From: Comamonas sp. lk
Lineage (GTDB): Bacteria; Pseudomonadota; Gammaproteobacteria; Burkholderiales; Burkholderiaceae_C
Assembly (NCBI GenBank): GCA_945875225.1
Contig: CAMCJY010000016.1
Location: 1 to 14,920 of the forward strand
Reading direction: 5' to 3'
Length of the DNA stretch: 14,920 bases
Positions 1-6,044 of the stretch are shown one piece after another. The translations under genes and the position numbers were made by a program. The notes under the pieces are model-generated. The model saw only the letters and a list, made by a program, of their open reading frames with translations. It ran no database searches and had not been told where the DNA came from. How positions within the stretch are numbered: the first letter of the stretch is position 1; each line of letters begins with the position of its first letter.

Positions 1-11
1 GGGACGGGTCA
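1..11. repeat. Left RayT-flanking motif (imperfect inverted repeat)
   Basis: GGGACGGGTCA at the window edge matches, inverted and at 9 of 11 positions, the motif at 858-868 on the other side of the transposase gene. RayT genes are commonly bordered by REP-like sequences, so this may be part of one. The element may extend past the window edge. The remaining sequence to the transposase stop (12-119) holds no gene. It contains a short perfect hairpin at 83-95 (GTGCC / GGCAC, 3-nt loop) without a T-run. Confidence 0.4.
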
Positions 12-119
12 AATTTACGGATCAACTGCCCTGTTCGCGGCTAACTAGGCGGTGAGCATGTCGGGAATTTCAGGCGAAGCATGTGCCAACGGCACCTCGC
101 AAAAAATCGAGAAAGCCAG

Positions 120-824
120 CTATTGCGGTATTTCGGGCAGCACCAGCGGCGGCCTGCCGGCCTTGGACTTGCTGATGCGGCGACCAGTGCGTTTTTGCAA
201 ATCTGCAACAAAATCCGGCTCACCCAGCGCCCAACCGCTGAGGGTTGCGTCGGTCAGGGCTTGCTGCGCGACGCTATCCACCCCTGATTGCACCCAGGCC
301 TGGTAAGCCGCCTCGCGGGCGAAGGGGGTGTTGCCCATTTCCCAATACAGAGGGTGCGGACTGACCAAGGGGTCGACGCGCACCCCGGTGTGATGCGCAT
401 AGGAGGACCAAGGATAGTCTTGCGGCCCGGCCACCATGCCCGCGCGCACCGGGTTCAGGTCGATATAGGCCATACAATGCAGCAAATAGCGCTCCGTTTG
501 CAGCACAGTGGAGCGGTAACGCCCTTCCCACAAGGTGCCGGTACGCTGTTGCTTGCGGTTGAAATACTGCACATAGCTGCGGCCTACAGCTTGCATCATG
601 CGCGGCAGGCCCTCGGCCTCCTGGGGGGTGAGCAACACATGAAAATGGTTGCTCATCAGCACATAGGAATGCACCGCCACTTGGCATTCACGGGCCTGCA
701 TGCGCAGCAAGTCCAGCAAATACCGGTAATCGGCGGCGCTGGCAAATATCGGCTGCCGGTTGTTGCCCCGCTGAATGATGTGGTGCGGGTAGCCGGAAAG
801 ACTGAGGCGGGGTAGGCGGGCCAT
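120..824 (-). CDS. REP-associated tyrosine transposase (RayT-like, Y1 HUH family)
   Basis: A 234-residue protein of the IS200-like/REP-associated transposase superfamily, single-strand DNA nucleases that act on REP hairpins. The N-terminal MARLPRLSLSGYPHHIIQRG is typical of the family. The HUH metal-binding pair is His60-Phe-His62 within SNHFHVLL. Tyr120 in AYIDLNPVRAG is the probable nucleophile, inferred from the family motif. The C-terminus carries the basic RRISKSKAGRP tail seen in many RayTs. The frame is open to an ATG at 872, but that extension crosses a hairpin and lacks family similarity, so the ATG at 824 is preferred. The gene is full length with no frameshift. It is the only mobile-type gene here and lies outside the conserved chromosomal blocks, which suggests acquisition as a single gene. 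RayTs are usually regarded as domesticated rather than freely jumping. Confidence 0.9.
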   Translation of the reverse strand: MARLPRLSLSGYPHHIIQRGNNRQPIFASAADYRYLLDLLRMQARECQVAVHSYVLMSNHFHVLLTPQEAEGLPRMMQAVGRSYVQYFNRKQQRTGTLWEGRYRSTVLQTERYLLHCMAYIDLNPVRAGMVAGPQDYPWSSYAHHTGVRVDPLVSPHPLYWEMGNTPFAREAAYQAWVQSGVDSVAQQALTDATLSGWALGEPDFVADLQKRTGRRISKSKAGRPPLVLPEIPQ

Positions 825-828
825 AGGC

Positions 829-850
829 GATGGGGTGGGTTTGCCCCATC
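829..850. repeat. Hairpin just upstream of the RayT start
   Basis: Perfect 7-bp inverted repeat GATGGGG (829-835) / CCCCATC (844-850) with an 8-nt loop. It lies 4 bp upstream of the chosen transposase start, between the stop of the SlyB-like gene and the transposase. It could be a REP-like hairpin recognised by the enzyme, a terminator without a T-run, or a structure affecting translation of the transposase. The sequence does not decide between these. Confidence 0.5.
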
Positions 851-857
851 TTATCCC

Positions 858-868
858 TAACCTGTCCC
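858..868. repeat. Right RayT-flanking motif (imperfect inverted repeat)
   Basis: TAACCTGTCCC, read on the minus strand as GGGACAGGTTA, is the inverted partner of the motif at 1-11 (two mismatches). Together the two motifs bracket the transposase gene and its upstream hairpin. They may be the ends of a REP-like or mobilisable unit. No target-site duplication can be judged because the left side is cut by the window. Confidence 0.4.
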
Positions 869-877
869 TCATTTGCA

Positions 878-891
878 GCGCCGACCGGCGC
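878..891. terminator. Small GC hairpin after the SlyB-like gene
   Basis: GCGCC / GGCGC stem with a 4-nt loop, 7 bp beyond the stop of the SlyB-like gene on the minus strand. There is no T-run after it, so it is only a weak candidate for a transcription end. It may instead protect the 3' end of the mRNA. Confidence 0.25.
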
Positions 892-898
892 CATCTCG

Positions 899-1366
899 TT
901 AGCGTGGAGCCCGGGTCACGCGTATTTTGTTGCCCGAAGTCACGATGATGACGGGATCACCCGCCAACAAGGTTTCATTGCCCTTGGCCTGCACGATGGC
1001 GCGGCGATCGCCATTACGCAATTGAACTATGATTTCAAAGGCCTCTTCTCTGGTAGCCATGCGCTCTATCGCATTGCCGGCCACTGCGGCAGCCAGTCCA
1101 GCCAAAATACCCAGACTGACTTGTTCGCGCTGGATACTGCTTCCACCGCTGCCGACCATAGCGCCGACCACTCCACCTGCGGCTGCGCCCATGCCGGTTT
1201 GACTGCCGTCGACCGTTACGGGCCGGATGCTGATAATTACGCCGTCCTGCACCAGAGCGGCCACTTGGGCGTCTTGGCGGTTGATCACATCCGGACTGCT
1301 GGTAGCGCAGGCGCTCAGGACGGCCACCAAGGCCACCATACCAAGACTTTGAACTATGTTTTTCAT
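899..1366 (-). CDS. SlyB-like glycine-zipper outer-membrane lipoprotein
   Basis: A 155-residue lipoprotein of the SlyB/PcP (17-kDa surface antigen, glycine zipper 2TM) family. The signal peptide ends in a lipobox LSAC with Cys20 as the lipidation site. The middle holds two small-residue Gly/Ala-rich segments, about 58-72 (GMGAAAGGVVGAMVG) and 84-98 (SLGILAGLAAAVAGN), which form the glycine zipper. The C-terminal part resembles E. coli SlyB (QLRNGDRRAIVQ, then LLAGDPVIIV). SlyB proteins sit in the outer membrane and stabilise it under envelope stress; that role is taken from the family. The frame stays open to a TTG at 1444, but the ATG at 1366 is preferred because it begins the signal peptide and has AAGGG 7 bp upstream. 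It is separated from the methyltransferase by 114 bp containing a palindrome, so it probably has its own promoter. Confidence 0.85.
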   Translation of the reverse strand: MKNIVQSLGMVALVAVLSACATSSPDVINRQDAQVAALVQDGVIISIRPVTVDGSQTGMGAAAGGVVGAMVGSGGSSIQREQVSLGILAGLAAAVAGNAIERMATREEAFEIIVQLRNGDRRAIVQAKGNETLLAGDPVIIVTSGNKIRVTRAPR

Positions 1367-1373
1367 ACGAATG

Positions 1374-1378
1374 CCCTT
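1374..1378 (-). promoter_or_regulatory. Ribosome binding site of the SlyB-like gene
   Basis: AAGGG on the minus strand, 7 nt before the ATG at 1366. It fixes the start at the signal peptide rather than at the upstream TTG at 1444. Confidence 0.65.
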
Positions 1379-1410
1379 AGATTTACAAAAATTCAATGAC
1401 TGACTTGCGC

Positions 1411-1435
1411 CATTGCACCGGTCCATGGTGCAATG
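1411..1435. promoter_or_regulatory. Perfect 9-bp palindrome upstream of the SlyB-like gene
   Basis: Arms CATTGCACC (1411-1419) and GGTGCAATG (1427-1435) with a 7-nt centre, located 45 bp upstream of the lipoprotein start and 45 bp beyond the methyltransferase stop. No T-run follows it on the minus strand, so a classical terminator is unlikely. Its size and symmetry fit an operator for a dimeric regulator, or an mRNA stem-loop. The rest of the 1367-1480 gap contains no gene. Confidence 0.5.
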
Positions 1436-1480
1436 ACGAAACAATACAGATGGAACGCGCCAGCCCGGGCTAGCGTTGTC

Positions 1481-2437
1481 CTACATATTTTCCGCCCGCC
1501 ATGTAAAGCGCGTGTCAACCAGGGCTTTGAGGCCGAACTGCGCGCCGATTTCCTGAATGCGCTGGGCAGCGGCGTGCTTTATTTGGCCGGTATAGCGGGC
1601 CAAAATAAGTTCATTTTTCATGCTGTGTTCCCAGCCCACCAGCTCGGTGACGGTAACCTGGTAGCCATTGGCCTCCAAATAGAGGCAGCGCAGCACATTG
1701 GTAATCTGACTACCCAGTTCACGCGTATGCAAGGGGTGGCGCCACAACTCGGCCAAGGGCGTGCGCGACAGCATCAGCGCTTTGTTAGTGCCCAAATGGC
1801 GCGCCGCTTCGGCCTGGCAGCAAGGCACTAGCGCAAAAGCGCGTGCCTGCTTAGCTAAGCCAAAGGCAATGGCGTCATCGGTCGCGCTATCGCAAGCATG
1901 CAAGGCGCTAACCAGATCGATGCGCGGCGGCAACAAAGCCGAATGCGCCGATTCGGCCACCGTGAGGTCCAGAAACTGCATACGCGCGAAACCCAGCTGA
2001 GCGGCCAGCGCGCGCGATTTGTCTACCAGGTCACTGCGGCTCTCGATGCCATAGACATGCCCGCTGTCCAGATTATTGAAAAACAAGTCGTAAAGAATAA
2101 ACCCCAAATAGGACTTGCCTGCGCCATGGTCAGCCACGCTCAAGCCCGGCGCAACTTGCGCGCCCTCGGCAAGCCTGGACTGCGCCAATTCGCGCAACAG
2201 AGTTTCGATGAACTGGTATAGGTGATAAACCTGCTTGAGCTTGCGCCGCGAATCTTGGTTGAGCTGGCCTTCACGGGTGAGTATGTGCAAATGCTGCAGC
2301 AAAGCGATGGACTGGCCGGGGCGAAGCAGTTCGGCGACTTGCTGATCGCGTGCCGCCTGCCGTCCGCCCGGCGATACGGTTTGCGCGGCTTTGCCGGCGC
2401 GCACTGCTTTGCCTGCGGTCGTGTCACTGGGCTTCAT
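1481..2437 (-). CDS. SAM-dependent methyltransferase, Methyltransf_32 type
   Basis: A 318-residue probable cytoplasmic class I methyltransferase; the substrate is unknown. After a charged, low-complexity N-terminus (1-40) and a helical region (41-90), the SAM-binding motif I reads VADHGAGKSYLGF (101-113). An acidic residue ends the next strand at Glu132 (YGIESR). A third conserved block, LVSALHACDSATDDAI, lies at 175-190, followed by VPCCQ (204-208) and HSMKNE (271-276). These blocks match the Methyltransf_32 family, which includes the methyltransferase part of eukaryotic GSTCD-type proteins. RNA or protein modification is possible but not shown. Its ATG overlaps the DUF1415 stop by 4 bp (ATGA), so it is translationally coupled as the last gene of the aroK-aroB-dgt unit. 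Confidence 0.8.
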   Translation of the reverse strand: MKPSDTTAGKAVRAGKAAQTVSPGGRQAARDQQVAELLRPGQSIALLQHLHILTREGQLNQDSRRKLKQVYHLYQFIETLLRELAQSRLAEGAQVAPGLSVADHGAGKSYLGFILYDLFFNNLDSGHVYGIESRSDLVDKSRALAAQLGFARMQFLDLTVAESAHSALLPPRIDLVSALHACDSATDDAIAFGLAKQARAFALVPCCQAEAARHLGTNKALMLSRTPLAELWRHPLHTRELGSQITNVLRCLYLEANGYQVTVTELVGWEHSMKNELILARYTGQIKHAAAQRIQEIGAQFGLKALVDTRFTWRAENM

Positions 2438-3018
2438 GGCCTGCGCTCTTCTCTATTTGCAGGCGCGGCCACGTCTAGCGCAATCCAGCCCGCCGCACCC
2501 AGGTCGCGCAAACGCGCGATATTGCGCTCATAAATCAAGGCCGCGTCGGGATAGGCCGCTACCGCGCGGTCCATGCTGTCTTCGCGCAGCAGGTGCAAGA
2601 TCGGGTACGGAGCGCGGTTGGTGTAGTGCGCCATGTCGCCCGCAGGCGTTTGCGCAAATTCGTACTGCGGATGGAAGCTGGCGATCTGCAAGGCCGAGTC
2701 CAGACGCAGCGAACGCAGCAACTTGTCCGCACTTTGCACAAAGCCATGGAAGTCCCAAAATTCGGGAAAAGCATGGGGTGCAATCAGCAGGGTCGTGTCA
2801 CGCTGCTGCGGGTCTTGCGCTAGCAGCTCGTGCAAAGCCAGGGCCAGGTCGTCCAGCACATCCGCGGTGTCCTGCGACCAAGTCAGCGCGTAATGAATTT
2901 GCCCCTTGACATACACCGCTTTGGCAAAAGGGCAGAGGTGCAGCCCGATGACCGCGCGCTCCAGCCAGCGTTCGGTGGTCTGCAGCACTTCGCCTGTGCG
3001 ATCCGTTGGGGACTTCAT
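2434..3018 (-). CDS. DUF1415 family protein
   Basis: A 194-residue protein of the uncharacterised DUF1415 family, full length, with no signal peptide or membrane segment, so probably cytoplasmic. Visible conserved blocks are GLHLCPFAK (25-33), FHPQYEF (115-121) and NRAPYPILHLLRE (134-146), with YERN near 163-166. The recurring His, Cys and Asp/Glu residues in these blocks could form a catalytic or metal site, but no function is established and I do not assign one. The gene overlaps dgt upstream and the methyltransferase downstream by 4 bp each (both ATGA), so the three are translationally coupled. This suggests similar expression levels and perhaps related nucleotide or housekeeping roles. 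Confidence 0.85.
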   Translation of the reverse strand: MKSPTDRTGEVLQTTERWLERAVIGLHLCPFAKAVYVKGQIHYALTWSQDTADVLDDLALALHELLAQDPQQRDTTLLIAPHAFPEFWDFHGFVQSADKLLRSLRLDSALQIASFHPQYEFAQTPAGDMAHYTNRAPYPILHLLREDSMDRAVAAYPDAALIYERNIARLRDLGAAGWIALDVAAPANREERRP

Positions 3019-4175
3019 GCCAATAGCACGCGGCCCGTCAGGCGTTGGTGCTCGCGCGATGCAAAACGGTCGGTCATGCCGGCAATATAGTCGGCCACGC
3101 GCCGGTAAATCTGCGCAGGCGGCAAAGCGGCATCGGCGCCTGCTTGCATGGACGCCGGGTCGTTGACATAAGCCGCGAACAAATCACTGACCACCTGGCG
3201 CGCTCTGTCCATGGTCTCTTGCACCCGTGGATGGCGGTACAAGGCAGCGAACAAAAAGGCTTTGAGCTGCGCGGTGTCCTGCTGCATCGCGGGGCTAAAT
3301 TGCACCAGAGGCGGGCAAGCGCGCACGGCCTGCACATCCGCGGGCGCGGCCTGGGCGATCGCCGCCTGCGTGCTGTCTATCAAGTCGTAAATCTGGCTGC
3401 TGAGCATCAGGCGCACCGTTTCGTACAACCAGCGCCGGGGTGTGTGGGTAAGGCGCGGATGGGCGCGCGCGGCCTGCTCGCTAAAGCGCGCAAACAAGGG
3501 CACTTGCTGCACTTGCTCCAACAGTATCAAGCCCGAGCGCACGCCATCGTCAATATCGTGCGCGTTATAGGCAATTTCATCGGCCAGGTTGCATAACTGC
3601 GCCTCCAAACCTGGCTGCGCACGCCGCAAAAAACGCAGCCCCACGCCGCCCTGCCCATCGACGTAGGCGGGCTCTTGGGCTTCGATCAAGTCGGCATGGT
3701 GGCGGGAGCAATGTTTCAAGATGCCCTCACGGGTTTCAAAGCACAGGTTCAGGCCGTCAAACTCGGGGTAGCGTTGTTCCAGATGGTCTACCACGCGCAG
3801 GCTCTGCAAATTGTGCTCAAAGCCGCCATGCATGGCCATGCAGGCATCCAGCGCATCCTGCCCGGCATGGCCAAAGGGCGTGTGGCCCAGGTCATGCGCC
3901 AGGGCGATGGCCTCGACCAAATCTTCATCCAGTCGCAGGGTGCGCGCCATGGAACGGCCCAGTTGCGCCACCTCCAGCGAATGCGTCAGGCGGGTGCGGA
4001 ACAAATCGCCTTCGTGGTTAAGAAATACCTGGGTCTTATAGACCAGCCGACGAAAGGCAGTGGAATGCACGATGCGGTCACGGTCGCGCTGAAACTCGCT
4101 GCGCGTGGGCGCAGGGCTTTGCGGGTGGCGCCGCCCACGGCTGCGCGCCGGATCACTGGCGTAGGGCGCGCGCAT
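3015..4175 (-). CDS. dgt: Deoxyguanosinetriphosphate triphosphohydrolase (dGTPase-like)
   Basis: A 386-residue HD-domain dNTP triphosphohydrolase, which hydrolyses dGTP or other dNTPs to the nucleoside and tripolyphosphate. Metal-binding residues are visible: His65 (RLTHSLEV), His94-Asp95 (ALAHDLGHTPFGH) and Asp199 (NLADEIAYNAHD). The early block FRRLVYKTQVF is also typical. The frame continues upstream to a TTG at 4190. The ATG at 4175 was chosen because it overlaps the aroB stop in a TGATG arrangement and because family members begin near MRAPYASDPARSRGRR. Neither start has a good Shine-Dalgarno sequence, which fits re-initiation after aroB. Length and sequence match the shorter bacterial dGTPase-like class rather than the longer E. 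coli Dgt. Its stop overlaps the DUF1415 start by 4 bp. Confidence 0.93.
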   Translation of the reverse strand: MRAPYASDPARSRGRRHPQSPAPTRSEFQRDRDRIVHSTAFRRLVYKTQVFLNHEGDLFRTRLTHSLEVAQLGRSMARTLRLDEDLVEAIALAHDLGHTPFGHAGQDALDACMAMHGGFEHNLQSLRVVDHLEQRYPEFDGLNLCFETREGILKHCSRHHADLIEAQEPAYVDGQGGVGLRFLRRAQPGLEAQLCNLADEIAYNAHDIDDGVRSGLILLEQVQQVPLFARFSEQAARAHPRLTHTPRRWLYETVRLMLSSQIYDLIDSTQAAIAQAAPADVQAVRACPPLVQFSPAMQQDTAQLKAFLFAALYRHPRVQETMDRARQVVSDLFAAYVNDPASMQAGADAALPPAQIYRRVADYIAGMTDRFASREHQRLTGRVLLA

Positions 4176-5284
4176 CAAGCCGCGCAGCAACGGTCGATGA
4201 CCGCGCGCACCAGGGCGTCCTCAGCGCCGCGCATGCTGGCGCGGCCCGGCCCGTCAATCAATACAAACCGGATGGCGCCGGCTTCGGCTTTTTTATCGAT
4301 ACGCATCAGGGCCAGGTAGCGGCCGGCGTTATCTGCCGCATCCAACACCGGGCCGCGTACTGGCAGACCGGCAGCGGCGATCAAGCGCGTCAAACGCTGC
4401 ACAAAGGCCTGGTCCACCAAGCCCATGGCCTGCGAAAGCTGCGCCGCCATCACCATGCCGCAGCCCACGGCTTCGCCGTGTAACCAATCGCCATAGCCCA
4501 GACCCGCTTCGATGGCGTGACCAAAGGTGTGGCCGAAGTTGAGAATGGCGCGCAAACCGCCCTCGCGCTCGTCTTGGGACACCACCTGCGCCTTGATCTC
4601 GCAACTGCGCCGCACGGCATGGGCCAGCGCGTGGACATCGCGCGCCACCAGTTCGGCAATGTGGGCTTCGATCCAGTCGAAAAACGCCATATCCGCAATC
4701 GGGCCGTATTTGATGACCTCGGCCAACCCCGCGCTGATTTCGCGCGCGGGCAGGGTTTGCAGGGTCTCCAAATCGCACAGCACGCGCTGCGGTTGGTAAA
4801 ACGCGCCCACCATGTTTTTGCCCAGAGGATGGTTGATGCCCGTCTTGCCACCCACCGAGGAATCCACCTGTGCCAGCAGTGTCGTAGGGACTTGCACAAA
4901 GGGCACGCCGCGCATGTAGCTGGCGGCGGCAAAACCGGTCATGTCGCCCACCACGCCCCCGCCCAGGGCAAATAGTACGGTTTTGCGGTCACATCCGTTT
5001 TGCAGCAGCGCGTCGAAAATCAAATGTAAGGTTTGCCAGTCTTTATGCGCTTCTCCGTCGGGCAACACAAGCAAATACACCTGGGCATAGTGGTGCCGCA
5101 AAGCGCCTTGCAGTGCTTGGGCGTACAGCGGGGCGACCGTGTTATTGCTCACGATCAGCGCCACGGCAGCAGTCGGCAGGCCGGCAAAGCTAGCGGCATG
5201 CGATAGCAAGCCAATGCCGATTTGGATGGGATAACTGCGCTCGTCCAGCGCAATGGTGAGGGAGTGCAAAAGCGGGGACGTCAT
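4175..5284 (-). CDS. aroB: 3-dehydroquinate synthase
   Basis: A 369-residue AroB, catalysing the second step of the shikimate pathway: DAHP to 3-dehydroquinate, using NAD and a divalent metal. The NAD-binding glycine block GGGVVGDMTGF is at 108-118, and the conserved VDSSVGGKTGINHPLGKN region at 140-157. Metal ligands by family alignment are Glu189 (LAEVIKYG), His252 (NFGHTFGHAIE) and His269 (LHGEAVG). The length is normal and nothing is missing. The ATG lies 6 bp after the aroK stop. A GAGG occupies that gap only 2 nt before the ATG, which is close for a ribosome site, so coupling to aroK translation is likely. The stop shares one base with the dgt ATG (TGATG). Confidence 0.97.
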   Translation of the reverse strand: MTSPLLHSLTIALDERSYPIQIGIGLLSHAASFAGLPTAAVALIVSNNTVAPLYAQALQGALRHHYAQVYLLVLPDGEAHKDWQTLHLIFDALLQNGCDRKTVLFALGGGVVGDMTGFAAASYMRGVPFVQVPTTLLAQVDSSVGGKTGINHPLGKNMVGAFYQPQRVLCDLETLQTLPAREISAGLAEVIKYGPIADMAFFDWIEAHIAELVARDVHALAHAVRRSCEIKAQVVSQDEREGGLRAILNFGHTFGHAIEAGLGYGDWLHGEAVGCGMVMAAQLSQAMGLVDQAFVQRLTRLIAAAGLPVRGPVLDAADNAGRYLALMRIDKKAEAGAIRFVLIDGPGRASMRGAEDALVRAVIDRCCAA

Positions 5285-5290
5285 AGCCTC

Positions 5291-5812
5291 TTAGTTTAGG
5301 CGCCTGGGGGCTGTGATGTGCAGCTGGCTCAGAATCGACTGCGACAGGCTGGACAGCGAGGGACGCCCGGTTTCGACCGTATGGTGCGCCGTCTCGCGGT
5401 AAAGCGGGTCGCGCTGGGCTAACAAATCGCGCAAGCGTGCGACCGGATCAGCCACTTGTAACAAGGGGCGCTTTTGGTCGTAGCGCAAACGGCGCATTAA
5501 GTCTTCGGGCTGCGACTGCAAGTACACCACGGTACCGGCAGCGCGCAAAGCATCCCGGTTGGCAAGTCGCAAAACGGCGCCGCCGCCGGTGGCCAATACG
5601 CCAGGCGCCTGGGCGCAGAGCTGGGCGATCACTTCCTGCTCAATATCGCGAAATCGCGTCTCGCCTTCACGTTCAAAGAATTCGCGGATAGAACAGCCCA
5701 GCCGCGCCTCGATGACCTGGTCTGAGTCGAGAAAAGGCTGCTGCAGGCGCCGGGCCAAATGCCGGCCAACGGTGGATTTTCCAGAACCTGGGAGGCCGAC
5801 GAGGATGATCAA
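5291..5812 (-). CDS. aroK: Shikimate kinase
   Basis: A 173-residue P-loop kinase that phosphorylates shikimate at the 3-hydroxyl using ATP. The Walker A motif GLPGSGKST is at 6-14. The shikimate- and Mg-binding acidic residues are in LDSD (28-31). The substrate arginine region is ETRFRDIE (51-58), the Walker-B-like GGG at 76-78, the lid KRPLL at 114-118, and the conserved Arg139 in LYRE. The start is a TTG: no in-frame ATG or GTG exists between it and upstream stop codons near 5910, and no Shine-Dalgarno is visible. ATT codons are the only other conceivable starts. It is the first gene of the aroK-aroB-dgt-DUF1415-methyltransferase unit, downstream of the pilMNOPQ terminator, as is common in proteobacteria. 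Confidence 0.95.
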   Translation of the reverse strand: MIILVGLPGSGKSTVGRHLARRLQQPFLDSDQVIEARLGCSIREFFEREGETRFRDIEQEVIAQLCAQAPGVLATGGGAVLRLANRDALRAAGTVVYLQSQPEDLMRRLRYDQKRPLLQVADPVARLRDLLAQRDPLYRETAHHTVETGRPSLSSLSQSILSQLHITAPRRLN

Positions 5813-5938
5813 AATAGTGTGTGCCGTAAAAATACTGGAAATGCGGCGAAGCGAGTGCGTGCTTATGCTAAGAGAGACGGATCGAAACGCGGTGGAGGCA
5901 TTTTAGAATCATCCATCGACTAAAAAACGCCTTGAAAC

Positions 5939-5986
5939 CCGGCGGATCAACTACCGCAAATTACACTGTGTTTCCGGTGGATCAAC
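5939..5986. repeat. Pair of 13-bp direct repeats upstream of aroK
   Basis: CCGGCGGATCAAC (5939-5951) and CCGGTGGATCAAC (5974-5986) differ at one base and start 35 bp apart, about 3.3 helical turns. They lie between the pilQ terminator and aroK. They may be a double binding site for a regulator, or remnants of a short dispersed repeat. A shorter identical core, CGGATCAACT, also occurs at 18-27 beside the transposase and at 5943-5952, but that 10-bp match alone could be chance. Confidence 0.5.
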
Positions 5987-6010
5987 AAAAGATCTCCTTT
6001 GCGGGAGATC
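5987..6010 (-). terminator. pilQ: Rho-independent terminator of pilMNOPQ
   Basis: Perfect 7-bp stem GATCTCC (5991-5997) / GGAGATC (6004-6010) with a 6-nt loop, 34 bp after the pilQ stop on the minus strand. It is followed on that strand by TTTT (5987-5990). The T-run is short, so termination may be partial and some transcripts could continue into aroK. Confidence 0.65.
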
Positions 6011-6044
6011 GTCAGACAAAAATCACCGCGAGCCCACCAAGTCA

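Larger units (their letters stand above)
5813..6044 (-). promoter_or_regulatory. pilQ-aroK intergenic region, likely aroK promoter region
   Basis: A 232-bp gap with no gene. From left to right it holds a possible -10 box TAAAAT on the minus strand (5900-5905) without a convincing -35, then a pair of 13-bp direct repeats, then a hairpin with a T-run that ends the pil operon. A promoter for the aroK unit is expected here because a terminator precedes it, but I cannot place it precisely. Confidence 0.45.

Noticed and set aside
18..27. 10-bp identity CGGATCAACT with 5943-5952 as evidence for a dispersed repeat
   Set aside because: Exact 10-mers recur by chance many times in 15 kb, so this match alone carries little weight without genome-wide counts.
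288..815. 175-codon open frame on the plus strand opposite the transposase
   Set aside because: It is a mirror of the RayT gene, with no recognisable motif, so it is treated as a shadow.
4176..4190. TTG start for dgt at 4190
   Set aside because: It has no Shine-Dalgarno and adds five residues (MLRGL) not expected in the family. The ATG coupled to the aroB stop at 4175 is a better start.
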